Source: Lateolabrax maculatus
Taxonomy: Eukaryota > Chordata > Actinopteri > Acropomatiformes > Lateolabracidae
Direction: 5' to 3'
Length of the DNA stretch: 64,000 bases
NCBI GenBank assembly: GCA_031216445.1
Contig: CM062208.1
Span: 10,046,001-10,110,000 of the forward strand
The position numbers and the translations under genes were made by a program. Under the pieces are notes generated by a model. It did not search any database, was not told where the DNA came from, and saw only the letters and a list, made by a program, of their open reading frames with translations. Every line of letters starts with the position of its first letter. Positions within the stretch are counted from its first letter, which is position 1. Positions 37,461 to 50,689 of the stretch are shown piece by piece.

Positions 37461-37730
37461 CTTTTCCAGGAACACAACAGAAATTTTGCGCAGGTTTTCG
37501 TTTCTGCCTCCCAAAAAGTCTAAAGGCAATACTTTCAGATGACCAGAAACTCTTCAGGTTAAGTCTGCAGAACTGATTGTCACTGACTGCTATAGAATAT
37601 ACATTCATTAGTATAGATTATATATATATAAATAATATCAAAACATGGAATGGGAATTTCTCTGAATTTTAGTGATGGTCAAACAACAGTTACAAGTTCC
37701 TGACTAATGCAGACAAAGAAGGGGTATATC

Positions 37731-37756
37731 ATATATATATATATATATATATATAT
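37731..37756. repeat. (AT)n microsatellite
   Basis: About 13 AT units, self-complementary. Shorter TA tracts lie at about 37618-37632 and 37905-37918. Confidence 0.9.
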
Positions 37757-40700
37757 GGTAGGCACTGTACGCCAAAACAAGCAGACACCAGAACAGCTTG
37801 TACTACAACGTATTTCAATATTGATGTTTACCTTTGTTCTGCTTTGTTGTTGTTTTTGCTTATTCGTCTATTTCTGCACATTAAGAGCAACGGAAAAAAC
37901 TCTTCTATATATATATATAGTTACATATTTAGTAGAAAATGTACATGAATGACAACTTAGATCAACCTTAAGAGATCAACTTAACTTTGGAAACAGGCAT
38001 CTTTAACTTTCCTTTTTTTTTTTTAAATCTTGTTATCATGACTCATGTATCATAGCATGCAAACGTTACATCTCAAGGCAAGGTTGATGCCTTGTACTCT
38101 GCTTAACCGTTGCAGATGTTGAAATGTCATGGAAACAGAGACACATGTGCTTAGACATCATTTTAGATCCTACGTTTTCTTGCAGGTTCTTTTTCATTTC
38201 AGAGACCATTTGATCGCAAAGGGCCATTTATGTGTGCTCGATGTGTCAGAATTCATGTTTCATACACCAAATTCTCATCTGTGTTTTGGTATCATATACC
38301 CATTAGCTCAGAATCCCGCAGAGCAGCTGAGACAGCAGTCATTGAGTATTTAAACAGCAGGGATGAGCTTTACATAAAATTAAGCTTTTTATGGTGTCCA
38401 GACAGCCCCTATGCTTGTGTGTTTACTTTGCTCTAACCTGGAGGGCATGCATGTGTTTTGGCTTAGATATAGTCTCCCTACTGTAATCCTACAGAGTCTG
38501 ACCTCCATATTGTCCACACTGTTCCCCCATTTCTTCTTTTGCATTCTTTCCATTCCTTTTTCCATTTTTTTTTTCACGGTTGTTACCTGTCACACAATCA
38601 CTGTCCCTGTTTTCACATCCTCCTCCTCTCCCTATCTTGCTCCCTGTAGCCCTAATCCTCCCGTGCAGGCTCTTAGCTGGATAAAGCTGTCTCCCATCCT
38701 TTCTCTTTATGGCAGGATTTACAGCAGTACCCCTTCATATCCGCCTTTTAGCACTCTTACGGTAGGTTCCACAGTTTTAGGGCCATGCTCTTTGGAGAGC
38801 ATAAAATTCAGTTGCACAACCGAAGGAAATCCCCGAAGGACCCTCAAGGTCTCTGAAAAACACCATCTAGCCAATATTTGAACAGAAATTAAAAATAGAA
38901 AGGCAGCGGAAAGACATTTTTAAAATGGAGAGATTTTGATTCTAAACAGACCTACTGATATACATTTGTGTTTTAACTAGCTGTCAAGTTAAGGCCTCTC
39001 TATAACAGACTACAATAGTCTATGTTTCTGACAAAAATAATTTGTCGTTCTCACAATGAATCCTGGGATATTCCTAACCCTGTTCAGGACTGTCTCACCC
39101 ACTGAGTGGGAGACATTCCCAGATGGTTCCCATAGAATAGCTCAGGGAAGTGGCTGTGTGCAGCTCTTTAGCGGAGGTGGGGAAGTTAACCAGATGTACA
39201 TTTGCCAAACCGACCAATTAGTCTTCATCCTAGCAGTCTTTTCTGATGTAAAACCAAATAATACTGTTTGTAAACACTTCTGATAAAGTATAAATCTCAC
39301 CTTTGTGGTCCTAGTTGAAGTTTATTTTCGAAAAAGGGGAAGAAGACGGTGTACTCAAAACAGACAAGCAACACAAAGGTGAAATGAGTACTTAATTGGA
39401 AGTGTTTTTTTTTACTTTTATAAGAAAAGGGACTTTGAAGATGAGGACTAAGTTAGTTTGACAAATGTACAAATGTCTGGTTAACTGCACAGCTACTCCC
39501 CTGAGCTTTTCTATGGGAGCCTAGGGCTAGGGGCTTCCCATTCATTTTCAATGGCCATCTTTTTTAAATGTGATTGTCTTCACTTTCTGTTGGCAAATAG
39601 ATGTCTGGGCTGCTCATTTTTCCTCAGTGTCCTCTTGTCCTTGGTGTCAGTTAGTTGTGGAATGCATTGCAGCACCTGAGCATAGAGTTCAGTCATTCCG
39701 CAGTGCATTGTCTTTGAGTAGGACAGGATGAAAAGGAGTTGGTAATTCTTCAGACAGATTTCTTTTCGTGTTAGTTTGTGTATAACTGTATGAATGAGTA
39801 AACGAAAAGATGGAGTGAGCGAGAACCAGGGCGACTTTCGCAAACTGACTTATTGATTTCTCATTTGAAAGCAGGGGCGAGGTTTCGGATGGGAGAAACT
39901 GGGAGGTGCAGTCGTGAAGAAGAAGGAAGACATGCAAGAAAAGACAAAAGGAGAGGGGGGGGGGGGTGGGTCCGGGATTGACAGCATAATAATACTGATG
40001 ATGCTTGGAAAGGGAGTGAGCGAGACACACGTGTAGAAGCAGAGTGGACAAACAGGGGGCTGGTGATGGGGAGTGTAGGGGCTTGACCCCCCCTCCCCCC
40101 ATCCAAGATTGATGTTTCCGTCAGGACACACAGATGCTGGTAGCACAACTCTGGCAAAGGGAATGATGATGATTGATTGATAGGGGGACGATGAGGGTCA
40201 TATCCTGTACAGAGGACAGCAGGACTGTTACTGACAGAATTACCTCGGCTTTCTCTTTCTCTCTTTCATCTCTTCCTGTCTCCATCAGTCCTCTATTCAC
40301 CTCCCCCAACCAACCGTACCATCATCTCTGCCTTCCTGCATGCTCTATCAACTCAGCCTCCTTGTCCGTCTCAGGTTTTCTCTTCCAGGGATGCCATGAC
40401 TTTTTCCCCCCAGCTACTGATGGTGATGTAACCAAACTTAGAATATTGAGTACCAACCAAATATCAGCCGTCTCTTCTTCTCAAAACGGAACAACTGCAA
40501 TACTCTGTGTGGGACTGATTTAGATATGTGTAAGCTAATATGAAGCTGTAAATACAAATCACTTCTTAATTACCGTATCAGTGGAGCAGTACAGTAATAC
40601 AGTATTATAACATTACAGTGTTACTAGTTCTACCGTAACCCTTGGATGGTTTGGATGCTTACAATAGAAAAAACATCTGTGGACAAGCATTTATGTTTTA

Positions 40701-41589
40701 ATGTTTGTATGTTCAAGCAATATCATTTACTTTAACACAAAAAAATGATTTGAGGCTGAGGAATGACCTCATAATTAACAGCAATATCTATCAGTGTTCA
40801 GAGCAAGTTCGGCTGGAGTTTAAACTTCCCCCGACCAAATAAAGACCAGTACAGAGCAGCTATCATTACTCTGAACTCTGATTGTAGCACCTTCACTCCC
40901 ACAGGGTGGACGTTCTAGTCATGAACAGATATTTTTGTACCCTAACCCTCCCATAATAATATAGTTTGCATGCCTTTGGACGTAACGGTAGTTTACTACT
41001 GTAGGTATTAATCAGTTATCTGTTTAATTCATTCCTTACGCTAAAGCTGTTGGAAAGGTAATTCTAAAAAGCTGAGACACCATCGGGTTCTTGTCTAACA
41101 CACACAGTTCACACTGTAGAATAACTGCTGCAGTTGGCAGTCAGTATCAGAGCCGGGGCCGCACTCAATCTCTTGTGTCTACACAGAAAAGGCTCCCCTC
41201 AGTGTAATTACATAATTACATCTTCCACAGCTCTTTACCAAACCACTTCACCTGTGTGTGGCTACTTTTTTTTCCCCAGACCAAAACTGACATGTTGAAG
41301 AACTTTTCCAGTGGTGGGTTAATCTGCAGTTGCTAAAAATGTGTTGTCAGTCAGATGTGGTTTTCTTTATCAAGTTTGCATCTATTAGATTAAGTTTCAA
41401 AGGACTTCGAGATAAAAAGTGCAGAAAATGTCTATTAAACAAAGAGCTGAAGTCATTGTCAACACCTCCTGTTCCACAGAAAAGGCCTACTGACATGCAT
41501 TAAGTGGCAAAATGTAACAGTGGTGGCCTTACGCACGTTGGCCTAATGAATCGTGTGGAACAGAAAACTGTATTTAATGTGGATCAGTG

Positions 41590-41673
41590 ACGTCTGGCCA
41601 ATACCCGATTTGATTAATAAGGTCAGCGTCAGTGCTGAAAACTGATCCAAAAGTTTGAATTGGTGCGTCCCTA
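41590..41673. mobile_element. Transposon end fragment (hAT-like terminus)
   Basis: The right edge reads GAATTGGTGCGTCCCTA, the reverse complement of TAGGGACGCACCAATTC. This matches the TAGGGATGCACCGAT-type terminus I associate with fish hAT elements. The internal CCAATACCCGATTTG fits the same family. Only one end is present. Related to 51947-52194. Confidence 0.5.
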
Positions 41674-42050
41674 CTCTTTTCCACTGCCTGTCTCAATTTC
41701 TCTCTCTCTTCGTCTGTACGTGTCTCTCGCTCTTGTAGCTGCATGAACAGAAGCACAGTGCAACAGCAGAAAGGAGAAGATCGCAGGTGGACCACATGAT
41801 GCTTTTACAAGTCTTTGCTTGTGAAACTTCAACCCCATTTATGTCTGTTTGTCGACGTGTGTGTGTCTGTGTGTATCATTGCGTTCCTGCGTGTTCTTGG
41901 GGCCCAGTGTAATCACAGTTCTAATCTGTCTGCCAGGAGTCTGTGTGTGGGTGACATTAAAGTTCTCATTAGCACTGTAACTCAGCACCAATGTCACTGT
42001 GAAGACACCAACGACACATCCACTGCAGCAAAATCTACCCACTGTCTGCG

Positions 42051-42072
42051 TGTGTGTGTGTGTGTGTGTGTG
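42051..42072. repeat. (TG)n microsatellite
   Basis: About 11 TG units followed by CGAGAGAGAG. Confidence 0.9.
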
Positions 42073-45000
42073 CGAGAGAGAGTAAAAGCCTCTTAAGTTA
42101 ACAGTTCAAATGATTTCTTGCGCCCATTCTCCTCATTTTCTTTTCTTAGTCGTTGTTAATGTGCTGTCAATTTCATTACTCATGTTGGCAAAATTAGATA
42201 ACACAGTACACGAGTGCTTCGTTTAATAGCATGCACTATTAAAAAGTTGAGGAATAATAAGAAATGTCGTGTGATTTACTGGGTGAGATGAATCATGTCT
42301 TGCTGCACCAAATTTTCATTAAATAACTTAACAGTTCTCTTTATAGACACACTATTTGATGTAGCTTATGCTGAAGTAAGGCAGGATGAATGAGAAAGGA
42401 GAGGTGGAAAGAAGGAATAGTTGGGAAGAAGGAAGAGATAGGTTGCCATGGTAACAGGAAACGGGCTGGAATTGAGTGAACGCTGTGGTGTAGACCGTTT
42501 CACTGGGTGAAAATCACAACAATACAAGGTCGACCACTACGATCATGACCAGAGATGCTGTGCAGCTGTACACGTTTTATTTTCTCTCGTCATCCAGATG
42601 TCGGCATCCTGTTTCCATCCCTTTCCACTGACCCACCTCTGAATGCCGTCTGAATAAGCATGGCTGTGAGCGCTCTGCACCAAGTTAGTCGGAGTTGTTT
42701 GCAGCAAGCATTTTAAGTAAAAGAACCAGAGCGAGTGAGAGAAGTGGGTCAGGGGAGGATATGGGTGTCTGACTTGTACCCGGTTCTGTCTGACTTGGTA
42801 ATGCACACGCCGGCCTTTCTAGTTGTTCTTCGGGGAGAGGATGATGCTGAAATGCTAACACAGGGCTATCCATCTTTGTTGTGCACAGAGTTGATATCCT
42901 CTGGAGGATGTTGTGGTGTTAAGGCAATCCAGCATGGCCTTGCTACTGTTTAAGAGTGGCACACTGGGAAACTTGGATGTAGTTGTAGCATTTGAAGGTG
43001 TAGTCAGGTTTCTCTGTTGTTCGCTGCAGCTTTAATTTGAAACAGACCAAAATGTTTTGTGGTTCCCGGATGGTTTTCCCTGAAAGAATGTTTTTTTCTT
43101 GAAAAAGGTAGGTTTGGTGAAAACGGCAGCAAAAAGTGTAAGCAAGAAAAGGAGTGGAGCGAGTGATAGCAGATCCATCAGACTTGTCTCTTGTGTCCTT
43201 GGTGACGCAGATCTGCAGTTTTTCTGCAGTAGGAACAGAGAGGGAGAGAGAGAGACACAGAGAGAAAGAGAGTACATTTCGAGGGTCAGGGGCTGAGACA
43301 AACACTGAAGCTCAGGGAGTGAAAATTCTGCACCTGCAGTGGGACTTGGCTGCTACACTAGTTCATTTTTTTTCTGGAGGAAATGGGGTCTCTGATTTGC
43401 ATTATGCAGCATCCTAGCTGCAAAGCTCTGCTGCAAAGTACAAAGTTGACAGATCTCAGCTTTATTTTCAGCAGCCGGGCTTGACTTGGTGTTGAAATGG
43501 ATTCCTTATTTGGCCTTTGGGCTAAAACCATGACTCAGATTAAAGAGTGAATGGAGAAAGCCGAAGCAAGATGATAATGTTGCATTTGATTAAGTGCTGG
43601 GTTACTTCAACTTTATTAAGAGATGTCCTCTGATATTTTTGGCTGTGTAACACTCAATAAGTCCCTTTTTGAAACAAAAACAACCTTATACAGTCAACAA
43701 ATGGAAAGACTTCTTACTTACAGCCAGCTTAATGATATGAAATACTAGTATTCTCTTCTTGCAGTGGTAAATGAGGGAGCAAGCAGGTTCACTTAGTCGT
43801 GCAGAGTTAGCCTGATGACAACCAACGCTTTTTTTACTATGTTCACCAGCTGAGTGGTACTCTTGTTACAGCAGCATATTACCACTTCAGCTATGTATAC
43901 AGTTTCACCTAAGCATGCAGACACTCACTTTTATTGACAACGCAGTTTCCCATCCTAAACAATAATATTTCTATTTAATTGAACTTAGTTAATTTGCCTC
44001 ACCACTTTTATTGCACAAAGTAAAACAGTAGCTAAAATACTGAATATACAGGGTCTCTATCATATAATGTCTGTATAATGTCAGAACATTTGTATTTGGG
44101 GTGGGCGATACCACAAAACTTGGTTTATATCCAACACCAATTTATACCAGAGCCAGGATCACTGATATAAATACCACTATTGATACTTTGTATTGTTAAA
44201 AGCACTTACTGTACCAACATGTAAGAGAGACAAATACGTCATGATTTATGAGGTGAATGCACTTCTGAATATATTTTAATTACCCCCAAATAATTTGCCA
44301 AACATGAATGATTTTACTGTTCTCTGTAAATTACTGCATCACAATGCGTGTTTAAACACATGAAAAAATGTACATAACAAACCTTAAAATTTGTATTATG
44401 TTAATCATCTGAACTTAAGAGGTGATCACACTGCACTCAACAGCAGCGGAGATGCAAATATTGCAGCACTAAGAAGAGTGTAGGATGTAATATAACATGT
44501 ATGGGACCATTTTTATGATATCAATCCTATCTGTGCTAGTGTTGATGCTCAAAACAAGGCTTTGTATTGGTGGTATTGATACATTAGGGATCAAATCAAT
44601 CAGTGTGCTCCAGTCTCTTCACACTTCTGATCTGACATTTTACTTTCCCTAACAAAATCTGTTTGAAAATAGGGTTATTTGAATGACAGGTACAGTAAGG
44701 TGTGTGTGTGTGGGCGTGGGGTGAAGTAGTAAGGAGGGGTGAGAGGGGTCGATGCGTGGGATGAAACAAGGGTCGAGCATGAGGGGATGAATTGAGGGCG
44801 GGATGGGGATCGATGATGGGAGTGCAACTCAAGTTGGGGGCACGTCTCACTAATCATGCCCCCTGTGGTTCTTGTAATAAGAAGGAGGGGGAACAGGAAG
44901 CGTTATGTGAGACTTGAGACAAATGGGAGGGAAAGGGTTTAGACATACCTACAGTGTACAGGTAGGCATAGAAAAATGTAATTGGAGCGAGGCATGGTTG

Positions 45001-46752
45001 TTGTTGCTGAACCTAAGTTATAATACTTCAAGTGTGAGTATAAGTATGAAACAAGGTGTGTTATTACTATATGGAGGAAGATATTTTACATAAAGTGCAG
45101 ACCGAGTTCATTAAATATATGCTTGGTTACCAGCCATATTTAAGCTAATCCAGTCAGAGTGGTTCTATAAATGGACCACTGAAAACTTGTGCTTAATTAA
45201 TAAAGGTTAATGCATTCAAGATGGAACACTTAATCCTGTAATACAAGGACATTTGGCTGAACATTCACTTTCAGTATGTTTGATATAAGTTTCGTCAATA
45301 TTTAATGTAGAAAATGAAGTAAAAATTTAAATGGTCGTTCCGGCCCTTCACCAAATCTATTCTTCAAGGTAATAAAGCATTTTATACTTCTTTCTCCACT
45401 ACTTCATTACTACAAGCATGCACATACTGTTCAGAGTGTGTGACAGATATTTACTTTCTAGATTCTTAATTTCCTCACTATGAACACAACAGAAGAAAGT
45501 CGGAAGATGGCTCTACACTATTCCTCCACAAGGCTGAGTGCCGTATGTTAGGGCAACATCCCAGTAAAATTGTTAGATATATTTGGCAGTGGGTGGCCTA
45601 ACAACTGCAGGTGTAGAGCAATTGTTTGTCAACCAGACAAAAACTTCTGTTGCAAGGCATTTTCAAGACACTAGTCATCCAGCCTCAGCCCTCTATATAA
45701 TAATATGACATGTTCAAGCCCCATTTCATTTTACTCTTGTTAAATGTTATAGAAAATTCAAGGCTATTTTCATTATTGTTATTTTTAGTTCTCTTTTTAT
45801 TTGTCCCTACATCAAGTGGCAGGGAGCGTGGTCAAGACTCGTTCAACTAACATCATACTATTAGTGACAGTATTGCTGTAAACATTCAAACAGTTAATGA
45901 ATTGTTGCAAAAAAATGTATAATTTAATTTTTCTTTGTAGGCAGATGTTTTTTTCTCTATAGTAAGTTGCATTAACAGAAGAAACACACCTTTTGTGTGT
46001 GTGCAGATTGTGTCTTTGTATGTGTGTGATAGAGCTCAGGACAGATTTTAAAACTTACCAGAAACTGTTCTTTCTATTATTTGTCTCCAGACTGACTCTT
46101 TTTTTACTCTTGTCTCTGTATTTCATGATGTGAGTCATACAGTTCAGAAAACACATTTTTCACTCAAGCTAAAACATGTTCAACTTGCGCAAATGTGTCT
46201 TCACCTCAATTTGCATTACCTTGAGTGAACCCTCGCCAGCCTCATTTTGTATGCAGCCTTGTCAACTATAAACATTGCTTCGGTTCACTTTTCACTTTAG
46301 TTCACTTTGACACTCCAACTATTAACTAACTTGGAATTATGTGAAGATAAAAAGATTGGGAATCAAATCTAATCTAAATTCTAGTCGTCTTTTGAGTGAA
46401 GAGGGTAGGAGAAAAATTGTAAATGCCATTTTTTTTTAAAATCTCCCTCATGTAGCAATGATTTCCAATACCAGAACAGACCAGACTACACACAAAAGTC
46501 AATGTTAAAGTATAAAAATATTTCCTGTACAATGTCTGTTGCTGATACTTACTATTTTGTTCAACTGGCAAACCGTCCTCGTGTTTGTCATATTTACATT
46601 CAAACTGTTTGTATTGCTTGGTTTAAATAGAGATAAAACTAACAAGCAATATCTCAACAAGTGACAGTTGCAACGCTGTTCTACCCCTTTTGACACATCG
46701 ACACTGTGAGTTGTGCATGTTGATATATTCTGGTAATCTACTGAGAATACAG

Positions 46753-46800
46753 GAGCACTTTGGGGTTCAGTGTCTTGCCCAAGGACACTTCGACATTCGG
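46753..46800. repeat. Fragment of a common fish dispersed repeat
   Basis: GGGGTTCAGTGTCTTGCCCA followed by AGGACACTTCGACAT is a phrase found in many copies in teleost genomes (family memory). Only the fragment is seen. Confidence 0.5.
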
Positions 46801-47619
46801 ACAATAACCTGTTTGTCTCGACATTTTTCAGGGCCAGACAAGCTTTTTGCACAAATTTGGTTTTAATTTGCGTAAACCTGGCCCTGAGAATATCTCAGAG
46901 CAACTATACAAATACTGCAACCTTATTATTAGATTAAAGGTCATACTGTTCCACAGCATATGTAGAGATTTCTGTGAAAGATGATATTAGAGCAGCTGTG
47001 GTTACATATCACACCTGCAGCTGCTGTAAGGTTTCCCGTTTACCTGTCAGTGGTTTGCCCATCTAAGTGCCTGTGTGTGTGTGTGTGTGTTTGTGTGCGC
47101 TCGTGTTTGTTGCTTTACACACTCACAGACACACACAAACACACACACAGACAGTCGGTGTCAGCTGTGCACCTGTGTATGTTATGTCCAGTGTCAGCGT
47201 GGCCTCTGAAGCCTGATATTATCAACCTCTAGTGATGAAAGGTAGATTTTATCCTTTCCAGGTGTCCCTGGTTGAGGAAGAGAGGAGAATAGAGAGTGAG
47301 CCGTTTCTGCAAGTCCTCCACTGGCCTTGCTGAACATTCATGATTGGCTTGTTATTAAACTATTTTATGCTAATCGTAGTTGAGTTTCAAGTCTAGGCAT
47401 GGGTGTGAATCAAATCTTAAACCCCTTTGGATTTATTTTCATAATTTTGTATAATCTCTCTCAGGACCATGTGCCTTGAACAGTCTATGATAATGAAGCA
47501 CCTTGTAGTTGAAGATTGAGTAATGTAGTCCTAATTGGCTGAATAGCATTTCTTTCAACTTTCTGAAATTGTACAGTGACTGTCTAACGCCACTTAAATG
47601 GTGGAACATGTGGAATATA

Positions 47620-47690
47620 CGCTTGGTTGCCACTTTATTAGGTACACCAAGCGAAAACTGATGCTGCCTAATACAACAGCTTTGCACTAA
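47620..47690. repeat. Fragment of a common fish transposon-derived repeat
   Basis: GCCACTTTATTAGGTACACC is a widely recurring teleost repeat terminus (family memory). Flanking sequence is too diverged to delimit the element. Confidence 0.5.
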
Positions 47691-49122
47691 ATCCTACTTT
47701 CAATGTTCAGGTTTTGTTTAAAACTTAGAAGGTTTGAATCAACATAATGATCATTTTGCTCATTCTTTTCTGAAGTTTGTGATAGTTTAAAGGTTTTTTT
47801 AATATTTATTTTACCTTCATTGATATAAATAGGGTGGAAAAAAATAATAGAAACATCGGTCAGTATAATGCAATACAATCTATTTTTTGGGAAACATTTA
47901 AATGATTGTTTGACCTGGTTTCATAGACAAAAAACATGTAAGAAAATATGGATATTGATATAATCTCATACAATGTGGTCAAAGAGCAGCGTATAAAAAC
48001 ATATGCTGCGGTATACTAATCATTTTTTACAATACAATAAGATAGGGAAAAAACTGTTTACCCAAAGTGAAGCACTGGCAAAGGGCAGCAGGTCAGGGAA
48101 AGAAATGCACCAACAAAGTGCAGTTTTACTACAGCAAACACAGAAATACAACAGAAGAGCAACCAGTGTATCTGTTGATATTGCACCAAGATCTGATTAT
48201 ATAGTGTGCAGTGTGAGTAGTTCTCTACACAACAGCAGGACACAGTAAAGTTGGTTGCCTTGCTGAGAAGTTGGAATTGTGCAGCCTGTTGCCTGAAGCT
48301 CTTCATCTAACAGCTCAAGAAATTATCCGCTGACAAACAAATGCAGACTTTTTGGTGAATGATTGCAGAATCAATCACTTCAAACCGGGCAGCACCAAAC
48401 ATAGAGTTTTCTCTCCTTATCCTCATATGATTCCTTCTCTTCATCATCTTCCTTTCCCTTTTTATCCTTAGAAAACCATTTATGTGTCACATTGAATACA
48501 TCTGGGCAGGCCAGGAAACAACACAATACACAGGCTCTCTGCTACTTTTCAGGACACTGGGTTTATATTAGGTGACAAAGCCCCTGCTGTATATTTCAGT
48601 GATACCTCCTTGCTAGTGGGAAGGAGAATTCATAATGAGAAAGCTGTAAGGAAGAAAAGGGCCGTATGCCACTGTGTAGTGGCTGAAACATGCTGTTTCT
48701 TCTGTTAACACAATGTATTTTATTTCATGTAGAATAGCGTGTACATCACAGTTTACCTTCTCCTTTTTATTTTATATAGAATTAGCTGGGGGATGGAAGA
48801 TATATTTGTGATTTACTATGAATCTTTCTAAGGTTTGGCCTGAATGTTGGTGTAGGAATGCTCTACTGAGCACACATTTGCTTGCAATTTATTGCACATC
48901 ACTTGATAACGGATCTTAAAATTCACCAATCAGAAAAAAAGGTGCAATTTACTTCAAGCTGTGGTCCTAATAAGACTCAAAATGCAAGCAGCCAGTTGTA
49001 TGTTTTGGCTGCCTTTGCCTATCAAGCTATAGAACTAACAAAAGCCATCAGATTTAATGTACATGAAGATAACACTAATTTATGGAGCCTCTAAAGTCCC
49101 GTAAGGGGATATTTGTCATCTT

Positions 49123-49228
49123 GGCGGGAGGTAGCCAACTACTGTTCAGGGTGCCTCATCTCCCCTTGCTGGGCACCCCATGCTGGCTCAGCTGGTCAGG
49201 AAACCCACCTTAATATAGATCAGCCACC
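49123..49228 (+). repeat. 106-bp direct repeat, copy 1
   Basis: Matches 50584-50689 over its whole length with about five substitutions and no gaps. Shared text includes GGTAGCCAACTACTGTTCAG and TTAATATAGATCAGCCACC. Both copies are open in the same frame (EVANYCSGCLISPC...HLNIDQPP), but no flanking exon structure supports a gene. Confidence 0.9.
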
Positions 49229-49356
49229 ATTATTATCAAGTTATTATCTTGTGCGAAAAAGTTATTATCTTGTGAGAATAAGTTATTATCAAGTTATTAT
49301 CTTGTGAGAATAAGTTATTATCAAGTTATTATCTTGTGCGAACAAGATAATAACTT
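49229..49356. repeat. TTATTATC-rich tandem repeat ending in a perfect 15-bp hairpin
   Basis: Several copies of AAGTTATTATCTTGTGAGAA and the shorter AAGTTATTATC follow one another. The last copy (AAGTTATTATCTTGT, 49323-49337) is followed by GCGA and its exact reverse complement (49342-49356), a perfect stem closed by a GNRA-type tetraloop. Confidence 0.92.
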
Positions 49357-49447
49357 CTATCAGTGACCTTTGTTTCATTTCTCTCCTTATTTCCTGTCTT
49401 TTCTCTTTAGAGAATAATAGATGCTTTTTGTTTTTTCACTATGATTT

Positions 49448-49530
49448 ACTATTACTACAATCATCCCGTAGTCATCACTTATCTGTTTAAACCATTAATT
49501 AATATATTATGGGATGATTGTAGTTATAGT
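49448..49530. repeat. Inverted repeat, 23-bp arms
   Basis: Arms at 49448-49470 and 49508-49530 share GGGATGATTGTAGT in reverse complement, with two mismatches over 23 bp. The spacer is 37 bp and AT-rich. Confidence 0.85.
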
Positions 49531-49652
49531 AGGGGATTTTACAGTACACGGTTGTCTAATAGTAATATTACACGTGTATTTACAGGCTTTTTGACACAAA
49601 TATTAATATTGAGCACTAATATATTCCAATATCTTTGCTTTTCAATTTCGTT

Positions 49653-49760
49653 CACTTCCTACAGATGTTTCACATTAAAAGCCTTCCAGGAAAAAGAAGA
49701 CTAATGCCCACTGTTCAGCCACTGAAAGGCTTTTAATGTGAAATATCTGTGATGGAAGTG
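49653..49760. repeat. Inverted repeat around TTTCACATTAAAAGCCTT
   Basis: The left arm (about 49653-49687) carries TTTCACATTAAAAGCCTT and the right arm (about 49724-49760) carries AAAGGCTTTTAATGTGAAA. Outer parts CACTTCC and GGAAGTG also pair. The arms are imperfect, with about 36 bp between them. This looks like an element end or a small MITE. Confidence 0.85.
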
Positions 49761-50583
49761 TTGAGTTTCATAGGAGCTCAACACCAAATAAAAGAAGAAC
49801 CAACTGCAATTAGTGGAGATGTTAAATATAAAACATACAGAGAACATGAAGACTTTTTATTAATATACACCTGTTTCAACTAAATACCAGGTTTTTTTTC
49901 TCCATTTTAGTAGAGAGAACCAAGAGCTTTGGCACCTAATATAAACGCAGTGTCCTGAAAGGTAGAGCGCCTGTGTATTGTGTTGTTTCCTGGTCTACCT
50001 GGTAGTGTTCAACGTCACACAAAGTTGCAGCAAAATGTGGAAGGAACAAATATACTGATTATCTGAGGATAAAAGGGCAGGACAATGTTGAATAGAACCA
50101 GCAACTATTTGAGAATGTCAGGTATATATGAGTGTTAAGTAAAAGGTTCTTTTTTGAAAATAGCAATAAGAGTCTAAGTGGTTGCTTTTGCATAATTCTT
50201 TGTAAACACATAACAGCAGGAACCAAACACTGACCAGTATCTGATGATGATTAGTATCTAATGACATGAAAACAGTGATCTGTATCAGCCTTAAAAAGAT
50301 TGATCCCCTGTTGACAGCGCTGCCCGTCATCAATAACTGACATAATTCAATAGCCAAAACATACGTGCAAGAAAAAATAATTTCAATAACATCAGTAAAT
50401 CCAAAAACAAAGAAATTAAATTACAAACATGTAAAGTTGTGATGTAAGTGATGCTTTGTGCTGCTACCACCTGCCTCTGTCAAACCACTGTCACAAGAAG
50501 TAAAATTTTGGAAAAGTGTATGTGTTAACCTGGTTGCTCTTTTGTCTGTGTGGCTAATAAGTGCTTTCCTTTGTTAGAGTCGA

Positions 50584-50689
50584 GGCAGGAGGTAGCCAAC
50601 TACTGTTCAGGCTGCCTCATCTCCCCTTGCTGTGCACCCCCTGCTGGCTCAGCTGGTCTGGAAACCCACCTTAATATAGATCAGCCACC
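50584..50689 (+). repeat. 106-bp direct repeat, copy 2
   Basis: About 95% identical to 49123-49228 and in the same orientation, starting 1461 bp further on. Sequence outside the 106 bp does not match, so the boundaries are sharp. Confidence 0.9.

Noticed and set aside
38411..38881. 156-codon plus-strand frame with hydrophobic stretches
   Set aside because: The hydrophobicity comes from pyrimidine-rich DNA (TTT/TTC/CTC codons). No family resemblance and no neighbouring exons.
39689..40157. Overlapping minus-strand frames of 98-137 codons
   Set aside because: Three frames open together over a G-rich plus strand, typical of biased composition rather than coding.
49229..49356. CRISPR-like array
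   Set aside because: Units are irregular, lack distinct spacers, and the DNA is vertebrate. It is a tandem repeat.
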